64,000 nt of DNA from Rhodocyclales bacterium (GTDB lineage Bacteria > Pseudomonadota > Gammaproteobacteria > Burkholderiales > Rhodocyclaceae), in contig JACRPA010000003.1 of the NCBI GenBank assembly GCA_016214145.1, positions 310,001 to 374,000 on the forward strand, read 5' to 3'. Shown here piece by piece: positions 48,289 through 55,794 of the stretch. The notes under the pieces were generated by a model that worked only from the letters and a program-made list of their open reading frames with translations, had not been told where the DNA came from and did no database searches. The stretch's first letter is position 1. Every line of letters starts with the position of its first letter. Both the position numbers and the translations under genes were made by a program.

Positions 48289-50225
48289 AGAAGGAACTGC
48301 GCTTCGGCTTCGGCCTGATGGCCCTCATCCTCCTCACCACGGCGGTGCTGATGCCGTGGGGCAACCTGACCAACGGCCATCTCGGGCTGCTCATGCTTTC
48401 GCTGGTGGTGGTGGCCATCATGCTCGGCTTCCCCACCGCCTTCACCCTGATGGGCATGGGCGTCTTCTTCGCCTGGCTCGCCTACAACAGTTCGAGCCCG
48501 GAGCTCGCCGTGCGGCAGACGCTCGACCTGATGGTGCAGCGCGCCTACTCGGTGATGAGCAACGACGTGCTGATCTCGATTCCGCTGTTCGTCTTCATGG
48601 GCTACCTGGTCGAGCGCGCCAACCTGATCGAGAAGCTGTTCAAGAGCATCCACCTGGCGCTGGCGCGCATCCCCGGCTCGCTCGCCGTGGCCACCCTCAT
48701 CACCTGCGCCATCTTCGCCACCGCCACCGGCATCGTCGGCGCGGTGGTGACCCTGATGGGCCTGCTCGCCTTCCCGGCCATGCTGCGCCACGGCTACGAC
48801 ATCAAGCTGTCGGCCGGCGTCATCACCGCCGGCGGCTGCCTCGGCATCCTCATCCCGCCCTCGGTGCTGCTGATCGTCTATGGCGCCACCGCCGGCGTCT
48901 CGGTGGTGCAGCTCTATGCCGGCGCCTTCTTCCCCGGCATCATGCTGGCCGGCCTGTATGTCGGCTACGTCATCCTCATGGCCAAGTGGAAGCCGCAGCT
49001 GGCGCCGCCGCTGTCGGCGGAAGACCGCATCGTGCCGCTGCCGCCGCACAACCGGACCATCGCCGATGCCCTCGGCCGCAAGGCGCTGCCCGCGCTGCTC
49101 GCCGCTCTCAAGGGCCGCATCAACGCCACTGTGCCGACGCGCGCCATCCTCAAGCAGCTGATGATCGTGCTGCTGCCCGCCGCGGTGTGGTTCGGCGGCA
49201 TGGGGCTGATGTACCGCACGGTCACCGCGCCGCCGGAGGTGGTGGACACGTCCGGCCTGCAGGAAATGGGCTCCGGGTCGGCCGCCGCCGGGGAAGAAGC
49301 CGACGAAGGCGAGAAGGAGAAGGCCGAGGGCATTTCCGAGCCCGAGGAGGAAGGGGCGGAAGGCGTCAAGGAGCCGCCCGCGGACGGCGTCAAGGAAGCG
49401 GCCACCGCGGAGAAACCCGCCGCCGCGGAAAAGCCCGAGACGCCCGCGCCCGCCGTCGAGGCCGAACGCCAGCCGGCGCCGCTGGGCTACTGGATCGCGC
49501 TGGCCGCCGGCACGCTGGCCGTCGCCTCCTTCTACTGGATCTTCGACTTCGCCCGGCTGGAAATCTTCAAGATGCTGCTGGCGTCGTTCTTCCCGCTGGC
49601 GGTGCTGATTCTCGCCGTGCTCGGCTCCATCGTCTTCGGCCTGGCCACGCCGACCGAAGCGGCGGCCGTCGGCTCGCTCGGCGGCATCCTGCTGGCGGCG
49701 GCCTACCGGCGGCTCAACCTGGGCGTGCTGAAGGAGTCGGTGTTCCTCACGGCGAAGACCTCGGCCATGGTGTGCTGGCTGTTCGTCGGTTCCTCGATCT
49801 TCTCGGCCGCCTTCGCGCTCCTCGGCGGGCAGGAGCTCATCGAGCGGTGGGTGCTGTCGCTCGACATGACGCCGCTGCAGTTCATGATCCTCGCCCAGTT
49901 CATCATCTTCATCCTCGGCTGGCCGCTGGAGTGGACCGAGATCATCGTCATCTTCATGCCGATCTTCATCCCGCTGCTGGCGCACTTCAACGTCGACCCG
50001 CTGTTCTTCGGCCTGCTGGTGGCGCTCAACCTGCAGACGGCCTTCCTCAGCCCGCCGGTGGCGATGGCGGCGTTCTACCTGAAGGGCGTTTCGCCGCCGC
50101 ACGTCACGCTGAACCAGATCTTCGCCGGCATGATGCCCTTTATGGGCATCCAGGTGCTGGCGCTGGCGCTGCTCTATGTCTTCCCGGACATCGGGCTGTG
50201 GCTGCCGAGGGTTCTCTATAAGTAA
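48285..50225 (+). CDS. dctM: TRAP transporter large permease subunit with acidic insert
   Basis: A 646-residue permease; standard DctM proteins are about 430. The core helices are present (IPLFVFMGYLVERANLIEKL, ATATGIVGAVVTLMGLLAFPAML, GGCLGILIPPSVLLIVYGATAGVSV, FGLATPTEAAAVGSLG, PLEWTEIIVIFMPIFIPLL). Between the two halves lies an insert of about 130 residues with a Glu/Ala/Lys-rich stretch (residues 325-395) and an additional TM helix. GTG 48285 overlaps the dctQ stop (GTGA). Its last 12 codons are duplicated 780 bp further on, flanking vapBC. Confidence 0.93.
   Translation: MKKELRFGFGLMALILLTTAVLMPWGNLTNGHLGLLMLSLVVVAIMLGFPTAFTLMGMGVFFAWLAYNSSSPELAVRQTLDLMVQRAYSVMSNDVLISIPLFVFMGYLVERANLIEKLFKSIHLALARIPGSLAVATLITCAIFATATGIVGAVVTLMGLLAFPAMLRHGYDIKLSAGVITAGGCLGILIPPSVLLIVYGATAGVSVVQLYAGAFFPGIMLAGLYVGYVILMAKWKPQLAPPLSAEDRIVPLPPHNRTIADALGRKALPALLAALKGRINATVPTRAILKQLMIVLLPAAVWFGGMGLMYRTVTAPPEVVDTSGLQEMGSGSAAAGEEADEGEKEKAEGISEPEEEGAEGVKEPPADGVKEAATAEKPAAAEKPETPAPAVEAERQPAPLGYWIALAAGTLAVASFYWIFDFARLEIFKMLLASFFPLAVLILAVLGSIVFGLATPTEAAAVGSLGGILLAAAYRRLNLGVLKESVFLTAKTSAMVCWLFVGSSIFSAAFALLGGQELIERWVLSLDMTPLQFMILAQFIIFILGWPLEWTEIIVIFMPIFIPLLAHFNVDPLFFGLLVALNLQTAFLSPPVAMAAFYLKGVSPPHVTLNQIFAGMMPFMGIQVLALALLYVFPDIGLWLPRVLYK
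50187..50221 (+). repeat. 35-bp direct repeat, left copy (dctM 3' end)
   Basis: Encodes the last 12 DctM residues (DIGLWLPRVLYK). It matches 50967-51001 at 31 of 35 positions, and all four differences are at third codon positions. Confidence 0.93.
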
Positions 50226-50288
50226 GGATTGCATCTCGTCATCTGATGTTGTAGCATCAGCGCATCAAACTGAGGTTTGGAGGTTTCG

Positions 50289-50540
50289 ATGCGTACCACT
50301 CTGGATATCGACGATGAGGTGTTGATGGCGGCGAAGGAACTGGCGCGCCGTGAAAGCAAGACGGCCGGCCAGGTCATTTCCGAGCTGGCCAGGCGAGCGA
50401 TGACGCAGCACGTCCAGGCGGACGGTGCGCAATCGGTGCGCGAGCCGGAGGCCTTCTATGGCTTTCGCCCCTTCGCCTCGCGGGGCGCGGTGGTAAGCAA
50501 CGAACAGATCGATCGCCTGCGCGACGACGAGGGCATCTGA
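50289..50540 (+). CDS. vapB: Type II antitoxin, VapB/CopG-like
   Basis: An 83-residue antitoxin. The N-terminal MRTTLDIDDEVLMAAKELARRESKTAGQVISELARRAM is a ribbon-helix-helix pattern for DNA binding. The C-terminal half (EAFYGFRPFASRGAVVSNEQIDRLRDDEGI) would wrap the toxin. ATG 50289 follows TTTGGAGG. It overlaps vapC by one base. It probably represses its own operon. Confidence 0.88.
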   Translation: MRTTLDIDDEVLMAAKELARRESKTAGQVISELARRAMTQHVQADGAQSVREPEAFYGFRPFASRGAVVSNEQIDRLRDDEGI

Positions 50541-50968
50541 TGCGGGCCTTGCTCGACGTGAATGTGCTGATCGCGCTGCTCGACCAGGGCCATCTGCACC
50601 ACGCCGCCGCGCGCGACTGGCTGTCGCGCAACATCAAGCACGGATGGGCCTCCTGCCCGCTGACGCAGAATGGCTGCATCCGCATCCTTTCCCAGCCGGC
50701 CTATCCCGGCGCGCTGCCACCGGCGGCGGTGGCAGCACGGTTGACTGCCGCCACGACAACCGACTGGCACGACTTCTGGCCGGACTCGCTCAGTCTGCTC
50801 GATGGCGGCAGCGTGAACTGGAACGGCGTGCTCGGTTCGCGTCAGGTGACGGATATCTACCTGCTTGCGCTGGCCGTGAATCGGCGCGGGCGACTGGTCA
50901 CCTTCGATCGTGCGATCCCGCTGCAGGCTGTGCCCGGCGCCAAGGCAAAACACCTCGTCGTTATCTGA
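50540..50968 (+). CDS. vapC: VapC-family PIN-domain toxin
   Basis: A 142-residue PIN ribonuclease. The first acidic residue is D6 in LLDVNVLIALLD, others are in TDIYLLALAV and VTFDRAIP. It matches TA-system PIN toxins that cleave tRNA or rRNA. It is coupled with vapB through TGATG. The stop TGA falls in the right copy of the 35-bp repeat, so the pair exactly fills the segment between the repeats. Confidence 0.9.
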   Translation: MRALLDVNVLIALLDQGHLHHAAARDWLSRNIKHGWASCPLTQNGCIRILSQPAYPGALPPAAVAARLTAATTTDWHDFWPDSLSLLDGGSVNWNGVLGSRQVTDIYLLALAVNRRGRLVTFDRAIPLQAVPGAKAKHLVVI

Positions 50969-51001
50969 GATCGGACTGTGGCTGCCGAGGGTGCTGTATA
51001 A
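50967..51001 (+). repeat. 35-bp direct repeat, right copy (dctM 3' end remnant)
   Basis: Would encode EIGLWLPRVLYK but is not attached to any frame. It begins at the vapC stop codon and ends 9 bp before the 3' end of the next operon. Confidence 0.93.
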
Positions 51002-51009
51002 ATTGTCGG

Positions 51010-51834
51010 CTAGATGCGAGCGACGGCCGGACTGACCGCGGCTTCCTGGCGGTGCCGTCCGGCCACGGCGGCCAGGACGGCAAGCGCAAGCATTTTTGGA
51101 CGTTCCGCGATGCCGAACGATCTTGCCGGATCGCCGCGCGGGTCGATCTCCACCACCTTGGTGCCGGCCTTGACCGAAGCCCCGGCATGGGTGATGCCGC
51201 GCAGGCAACCGTCGAGCGGCGCCCGGATGACGGCAGTGCCTATGCAGGCCACCGTCTCCCCGCGACTGACTTTTGCGCCAATGACGCAGCCGGTCTCGAA
51301 ACGGCCGTCGGCCGGCGCATAGACGTAGCGCTCGCGGCCGTGGCCGTCGATCGGCCGCGGCTCGCCCGATAGCGGCAGCGAGGATCCGGCCTCGATGATC
51401 CTGCCCAGCGCTTCCCAGGCCGTTTCCACGACGAGATCGGTGGTTTCACCGGCGACGAAATTGGGTCCGAGGCCGATGGTCAGCGGCGCCAGGCCGGCCT
51501 GCCTTTCGGGCACCGATCGCTTGTTCATGCGCGCATCGATCAGAACCTGCGGCCGGAGATAGTCGATGAGCTTCATGAAACCCAGCGCCGCGAGGGGCAC
51601 CTCCCTGCGCTGCTCCAGCATCCGGCGGATCGAGAAGACATCTGCCGTCCGCCTGCCGGTAACGCCATCCAGGGTCGCGCTTTCGTCGAACATGGCGTTG
51701 GTGAAGGCCATGCCGCGTCGGGCGAAGCTCGGCTCCGCGACGTCGTGGATCAGCACCGCATGTCCCGCTGAGAAAAGCGCATGGGCCACGGCGGAACCGA
51801 TGTCGCCACAGCCGCGAACGAGACAGAGCGTCAT
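51010..51834 (-). CDS. YqeB/XdhC-like (selenium-dependent Mo hydroxylase system) protein
   Basis: A 274-residue protein of the EF2563/YqeB family. It starts with a Rossmann-like strand (LCLVRGCGDIGSAVAHALFSAGHAVLIHDVAEP), and has VLIDARMNKRSVPERQAGLAPLTIGLGPNFVAGETTDLVVET and a C-terminal biotinyl/barrel-sandwich-like domain (IGAKVSRGETVACIGTAVIRAPLDGCLRGITHAGASVKAGTKVVEIDPRG). The family accompanies molybdenum hydroxylases and is thought to help insert Se or S into the cofactor. It is the last gene of the molybdoenzyme operon. Confidence 0.85.
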   Translation of the reverse strand: MTLCLVRGCGDIGSAVAHALFSAGHAVLIHDVAEPSFARRGMAFTNAMFDESATLDGVTGRRTADVFSIRRMLEQRREVPLAALGFMKLIDYLRPQVLIDARMNKRSVPERQAGLAPLTIGLGPNFVAGETTDLVVETAWEALGRIIEAGSSLPLSGEPRPIDGHGRERYVYAPADGRFETGCVIGAKVSRGETVACIGTAVIRAPLDGCLRGITHAGASVKAGTKVVEIDPRGDPARSFGIAERPKMLALAVLAAVAGRHRQEAAVSPAVARI

Positions 51835-51837
51835 CTT

Positions 51838-52227
51838 TTAGCCGTTCGACACGATTTGCCGGTGATGCTCGGCGACCGAGTCGAGCGCCTGCTCCAGCGG
51901 CATGCCGGCTTCGACGCGATCCATGATCAGCCGCTGCAGGATGGCGCCGAGCATCTCGCCGTTCGGCCGCATCGGCTCGGCCATCTCGCGCAGGAACTCG
52001 CAGGTCGGCGGATCGTAGGCGAGGCTGGCCAGCATCGACTCCACCGTTTTGTTGGTGGCGAGGACGTGGCAGAGGTCATAGAGAAGGTCGGCCGTCTGCG
52101 CCGCCTGCTCGGGCGAAGCCGGGCCGAGATTGCCGCGCACCTCCGCGGCGAGATCGCGGCGGAAATCCTCCAGCGCGTAGCCGACTTCTCCCTTGACGAC
52201 CTGCTCGGGCGTGAATTCCCATTCCAT
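51838..52227 (-). CDS. Conserved helical protein of the molybdoenzyme operon
   Basis: A 129-residue, mostly alpha-helical soluble protein (VVKGEVGYALEDFRRDLAAEVRGNLG, AAQTADLLYDLCHVLATNKTVESMLASLAYDPPTCEFLREM). It has no signal peptide, TM helix or metal motif. I do not recognise the family. It lies 3 bp behind the ferredoxin gene and 3 bp before the YqeB-like gene, so it is in the same transcript. A chaperone or adaptor role is possible. Confidence 0.78.
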   Translation of the reverse strand: MEWEFTPEQVVKGEVGYALEDFRRDLAAEVRGNLGPASPEQAAQTADLLYDLCHVLATNKTVESMLASLAYDPPTCEFLREMAEPMRPNGEMLGAILQRLIMDRVEAGMPLEQALDSVAEHHRQIVSNG

Positions 52228-52229
52228 GG

Positions 52230-53348
52230 TCAGTTCCCAAATATTGCCGTGAAGGCATCCGCGTCATCGGTGCACACCGGGCAGGTTTCGCACGATTCGG
52301 ACGAGACGAAGAAACGGTCGCAGCGATTGCAGCGCTGCTTGGCAAGCTGGCGCAGGACGGCCGGTTCGCGTTCGGGCGTGGCGTCGAACGATTCCGCGGC
52401 GTACAGCACGCGCGGCTGGCAGACTTCCAGGCAGACGCCGCAGCCGACGCAGCGGTCGATGGCGAAAGCCAGGTTCCAGCTGTCGCTTTCCTCGCGGATC
52501 TGCAGGGCGCCGGTGGGGCAGACGCGGAAGCAGGCCTCGCAGGCGGTGCAGCCCTGCCGCAGGCGGATATCCATCAGCGGCAGGGCCGCCTGCGGCGCGA
52601 TGCGGAACGCTTCGCCCCTTCGACTTTGCTCAGGACAGGCGTCCTTGCGCTTGCAGACGATGGCGAGCAGTTCGCGCATCTCCGGCACGAACCAGGCGCC
52701 GGCGCGGATGGCCTTTTCCTCCACCGGCAGTTCGGCGGCCGGCGCTGCCGCGCGCGCCACCTCGTCGACGCCGCGTCCGATCAGGCGGCGGAACAGCTGG
52801 CGGCGGCCGGCGCGGAAATCGGCTCCGGCACCGCTCCCGCCGGGCGCTTCCGCCAGCACGGCGGCCCGCCATTCCTCCGGGGCGGCCTCGGCTTCCAGCG
52901 TGTCGGCGGCTTCCATCCGGGCGGCGAGCTGCGCCTCCCCTTTCGCGCCGTGGGCGCACTGCGCGCAGTGCCGGCTGCCATGCAGTTCCACCGCGATGCG
53001 CCGCTTGGCGAGATAGGCCAGCATGGCGGCATCCAGCGCGCCGAGGCAGGGCACGATCGCATCGGCGGCCAGACCCGAGGGCGCGCAGGCGAAGCTGAAG
53101 CGCTCCGTCTTGATGGCGCGGCGGAGCAGGTCGAGGCGCGGCAGGTTGTCCGCCCCCAGCGCGGCGGTCGGACAGGCCGCGGTGCACAGCGCGCAGTTCT
53201 GGCAGCGCGCCGCATCGAGGCGGATGCCCTCGTCGAGGAGCTCCACCGCTTCATGCGGGCAGGCCTCGGCGCAGCGCCGGCAGGCGCTGTAGCGGTAGCG
53301 GTAGCGGACACAGCGCTCGGCATGGAACCCGGGGGCGGAGAGTGTCAT
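52230..53348 (-). CDS. Multi-cluster 4Fe-4S ferredoxin with zinc-ribbon-like tail
   Basis: A 372-residue iron-sulfur protein. Four CxxCxxC-type motifs are seen: YSACRRCAEACPHEA, RCQNCALCTAACPTAA, QGCTACEACFRVCPTGA and DRCVGCGVCLEVCQPRV. A central domain (75-225) has HCAQCAHG, and the C-terminus has QRCNRCDRFFVSSESCETCPVC, which looks like a zinc ribbon or a fifth cluster. Residues about 236-245 (DACPEQSRRGEA) are a translated widespread short repeat. It overlaps the rhodanese-like gene. No signal peptide, so it is cytoplasmic. It may deliver electrons for cofactor assembly or for quinol-side maturation. Confidence 0.88.
   Translation of the reverse strand: MTLSAPGFHAERCVRYRYRYSACRRCAEACPHEAVELLDEGIRLDAARCQNCALCTAACPTAALGADNLPRLDLLRRAIKTERFSFACAPSGLAADAIVPCLGALDAAMLAYLAKRRIAVELHGSRHCAQCAHGAKGEAQLAARMEAADTLEAEAAPEEWRAAVLAEAPGGSGAGADFRAGRRQLFRRLIGRGVDEVARAAAPAAELPVEEKAIRAGAWFVPEMRELLAIVCKRKDACPEQSRRGEAFRIAPQAALPLMDIRLRQGCTACEACFRVCPTGALQIREESDSWNLAFAIDRCVGCGVCLEVCQPRVLYAAESFDATPEREPAVLRQLAKQRCNRCDRFFVSSESCETCPVCTDDADAFTAIFGN
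52614..52643. repeat. CPEQSRR-type short repeat in the ferredoxin gene
   Basis: CCCTTCGACTTTGCTCAGGA followed by CAGGCG is the repeat known from many genomes that is read as CPEQSRR. Here it is read in frame on the minus strand. Confidence 0.8.
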
Positions 53349-53779
53349 TTGATCCGCAGTTCCTGCAGCGGCGTGCCCTGCTCGCAGGTATTCTTCGGGA
53401 TGACGAAACTCTTCGGCCGGGTCTTGAACAGGCTGGAGACCGAGGCGGCATTCCAGGTGGTGATGCCGCCCTTGACCGCGTAGACCTCCTGCGCCTTGCT
53501 GCCGGCCGCGAGAAGTTCGCCCACCTCGAGGGCGCGCGCATCGGTGTCGGCGATGACGACGACGACGCCGGTCGGGTTGATCTTCAAATCCTTGCGGTAG
53601 GCGAGCGTGTCGGCGAGCGGCGCGCGCTTGCGTGCGGCAGCGGGGCGCGCGTCGATGACGCAGCAGGGCGTGTCGCCGGCGAGGAAAGCCTTCAGCGCCG
53701 CCGTGTCACGGAGACTGACTTCCGCGGCGGCGGGCGCCGCGATCCACATCGCGGCGATCACCGCGTAAAAAGCCCTCAC
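53345..53779 (-). CDS. Exported rhodanese-like protein lacking the catalytic Cys
   Basis: A 144-residue protein with a signal peptide (MRAFYAVIAAMWIAAPAAA). The rhodanese fold is suggested by CCVIDARPAAARKRAPL and by EVYAVKGGITTWNAA at the end. Where the sulfur-carrying Cys should stand (after the VVVVI strand) the sequence reads ADTDARALEVGELL, so no thiosulfate sulfurtransferase activity is expected. Other Cys residues (DTPCCVID and KNTCEQG) may serve a different purpose. The gene overlaps both neighbours. Confidence 0.78.
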   Translation of the reverse strand: MRAFYAVIAAMWIAAPAAAEVSLRDTAALKAFLAGDTPCCVIDARPAAARKRAPLADTLAYRKDLKINPTGVVVVIADTDARALEVGELLAAGSKAQEVYAVKGGITTWNAASVSSLFKTRPKSFVIPKNTCEQGTPLQELRIK

Positions 53780-54414
53780 CCGATGCCCTCGTTCGATTTT
53801 CCGGTTTCCGGCGCGCTGCGCAGCGCCTTCAGGTAGGGACTATTCTGGTAGATTGCATCGGGCACCGCAAGCCGGGATGCCCGGCCGAGGCCGACCCAGG
53901 CTTCCAGGTCCGGATTCGCTTCATTCAGGGGCGCCAGCCAGAGGCGGTCGCCCCAGCGTTCGGTCAGGCCGGCCAGGATGTTGAGGTCGGCGTCGTCCTC
54001 GATATCCACCCGTATCAGGGCGCCCGACGCACCCAGCCCGAACATTTCGCCGATCCACCACGCCGCATGGGTGCCGCTGCCCGAGCCGTCCGCCCTGAGG
54101 ATTTCCCAGCACGGCTCGCACACCGAGGGCGTCATGACGCGGAAGTCGGCGTTGGAATCGATGTCCATGCTCCAGCTCGCCTGCATGCGCCGGGCCGGCA
54201 CGTAGACGCCGATGCGCCCGCTGCCGTATTCGGCGACGAGCTTTTCGACCAGCGCGCCGTCGAGCAGGGCGTCCTCGCCGATGAAGACGTGCTGGGCGCC
54301 GGCATCCAGGATCGCGCGGATGCCGGCCTCGCCGCCTTCCGGCGGCAGCATTCCGCTCAGGCGACGTACCGCGACGGGAGTTGCCAGTGCGGCGGGCTCG
54401 ACGGGTGCGTTCAT
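53776..54414 (-). CDS. Conserved protein with HisA/HisF-like barrel features
   Basis: A 212-residue cytoplasmic protein. The N-terminal third (GGEAGIRAILDAGAQHVFIGEDALLDGALVEKLVAEYGSGRIGVYVPARRM) resembles strand-helix units of HisA/HisF-type phosphate-binding TIM barrels. The second half (ALIRVDIEDDADLNILAGLTERWGDRLWLAPLNEANPDLEAWVGLG) has similar alternation. The usual catalytic Asp pair cannot be placed with confidence. ATG 54414 overlaps the upstream stop (ATGA). I cannot name the function; the fold assignment is tentative. Confidence 0.72.
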   Translation of the reverse strand: MNAPVEPAALATPVAVRRLSGMLPPEGGEAGIRAILDAGAQHVFIGEDALLDGALVEKLVAEYGSGRIGVYVPARRMQASWSMDIDSNADFRVMTPSVCEPCWEILRADGSGSGTHAAWWIGEMFGLGASGALIRVDIEDDADLNILAGLTERWGDRLWLAPLNEANPDLEAWVGLGRASRLAVPDAIYQNSPYLKALRSAPETGKSNEGIG

Positions 54415-54857
54415 CGCGAATACTCGAACTTGTTGTACACGAAAGGCCACAGCGGGCATTCCGCGTCGGGCGCCAGGCCGGCCAGCAGCGGGCGCAGTTC
54501 TTCCAGCGTGGCGATGATCGGATCGACCCGCACGCCGAGGAAGCCGGGGCGGAAGCGGTTGAGGGACATCAGTGCGTCGTCGATCATCATGACGGCGCCT
54601 TCCTGGTTGGCGTGCTGGGTGAAATACAGGGCCAGCACGGCGAAGGCCAGCGCCTGCAGGAACTGCGCCTCGGGGTCCATCTGACCGGCGACGCTGTTGC
54701 GGATCAGCCGCGACCAGCGTTCGTTGATCCAGTCATGGGCGGCGGCCAGGTCGTTGCTGTCCCACAGGCGGGCCAGTTCCTCCCACAGGAAGTGGGCGCG
54801 CGACGGCGCTTCCGGCGGCGCGAAAACACGGGGTGCAAGGTCAAGAAGGGAAGTCAT
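54411..54857 (-). CDS. Conserved hypothetical protein of the molybdoenzyme operon
   Basis: A 148-residue, largely helical protein with many Trp and Phe residues (FLWEELARLWDSNDLAAAHDWINERWSRLI, FLQALAFAVLALYFTQHANQEGAVMMIDDALMSLNRFRPGFLG). No signal peptide or metal motif. ATG 54857 follows GGAGACGATTCA. A GTAGGTCGG repeat separates it from torD. The helical layout could suit an assembly factor, but this is a guess. Confidence 0.75.
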   Translation of the reverse strand: MTSLLDLAPRVFAPPEAPSRAHFLWEELARLWDSNDLAAAHDWINERWSRLIRNSVAGQMDPEAQFLQALAFAVLALYFTQHANQEGAVMMIDDALMSLNRFRPGFLGVRVDPIIATLEELRPLLAGLAPDAECPLWPFVYNKFEYSR

Positions 54858-54883
54858 TGAATCGTCTCCATGTAGGTCGGGCC

Positions 54884-54940
54884 GTAGGTCGGGCTTCAGC
54901 CCGACAACTGCGCTTGTGTCGGGCTGAAGCCCGACCTACG
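54884..54940. repeat. GTAGGTCGG palindromic repeat at the torD 3' end
   Basis: Arms 54884-54905 and 54918-54939. The right arm read on the minus strand provides the torD TAG stop (54936-54938). A partial extra copy GTAGGTCGGGC lies at 54872. Confidence 0.93.
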
Positions 54941-55721
54941 CCGACCCCGGGCAGGCGCCGCACACCGGCTCGTCCGGATTGAATTCGACCTTGATTTCGC
55001 TCTTCGGCACCACCGGCTTGCCCTTGTCCTGGTCGTCGATGCGCAGCCGCAGGGCGGCGATTTCCGACTCGGCGAATTCACCCAGCAGCTTGGCCATCTC
55101 GCGGTAGAAGGAATGCTCGGCGGCGCGCTCGATCAGCCGCGCATAGCCGCGCACCCATTTGCCCAGATGCACCGTCCAGAAGCGCTTCAGTTCGCGTTCC
55201 TGCCGCGTGTATTCGGCCGGGTCGCCGGCGGCCAGCGCGGCGGCGCAGCGATCGAGCAGTTCGGCGATGAAGGTCAGCTCGACGCCGAGCTGGTCCTCGA
55301 AAACGAAGAAGCGCCCTTTCTGCAGCGCGAAGCCGGCGCGCCTGTAGGTTTCCTTCACCGCGAAGTGCGGCTCCTGCTGGTAGCGCCCGGTCAGGCGCAC
55401 GGATTCCACCGGCGGGAAGCCGCCGGAGGCGGCGAACAGCGTCGTGTACTCGACTGACAAGTCGTAGGCCAGCTTGCCGGGGTTTTCCAGGAGGAAATCC
55501 TCGCCAAAGCAAAGCCCGGCTTCTTCAAGGCTGCGCAGCGCTTCGGGCGCGCGCAGGGCGGCGAGGAATTCAATTGAAGGTTCCTCGACAAAGACGCCGG
55601 CCAGCAGGCGGCAGATGCCGGCGCGGGCCTGGCAGTCCTCCTGCGTCGCCTCTTCACGCGTCGCCACGGGAATGGGCAAGGGCGCGCGCGCGGCCGGTTC
55701 CAGCGCCATATCGTTCAGCAT
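54936..55721 (-). CDS. TorD/DmsD-family molybdoenzyme chaperone
   Basis: A 261-residue all-helical chaperone that binds the Tat signal and apo-form of the catalytic subunit. It has CRLLAGVFVEEPSIEFLAAL, LSVEYTTLFAASGGFPPVESVRL, and the late ERELKRFWTVHLGKWVRGYARLIERAAEHSFYREMAKLL. The C-terminus ends PVCGACPGSA with two Cys. ATG 55721 follows AAAGGATACGA. A T-run terminator-like hairpin lies between it and the catalytic gene. Confidence 0.9.
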   Translation of the reverse strand: MLNDMALEPAARAPLPIPVATREEATQEDCQARAGICRLLAGVFVEEPSIEFLAALRAPEALRSLEEAGLCFGEDFLLENPGKLAYDLSVEYTTLFAASGGFPPVESVRLTGRYQQEPHFAVKETYRRAGFALQKGRFFVFEDQLGVELTFIAELLDRCAAALAAGDPAEYTRQERELKRFWTVHLGKWVRGYARLIERAAEHSFYREMAKLLGEFAESEIAALRLRIDDQDKGKPVVPKSEIKVEFNPDEPVCGACPGSA

Positions 55722-55733
55722 TCGTATCCTTTC

Positions 55734-55773
55734 AGAAAAAAACCGGTCCGCCGGAGGGGTCGAGGCGGACCGG
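55734..55773 (-). terminator. Internal terminator between catalytic subunit and torD
   Basis: On the minus strand CCGGTCCGCC pairs with GGCGGACCGG around an 11-base loop, followed by seven Ts. It probably lowers expression of torD and the accessory genes relative to the enzyme subunits. Confidence 0.8.
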
Positions 55774-55794
55774 CAACTCTCGTTGCTCTGCTCG

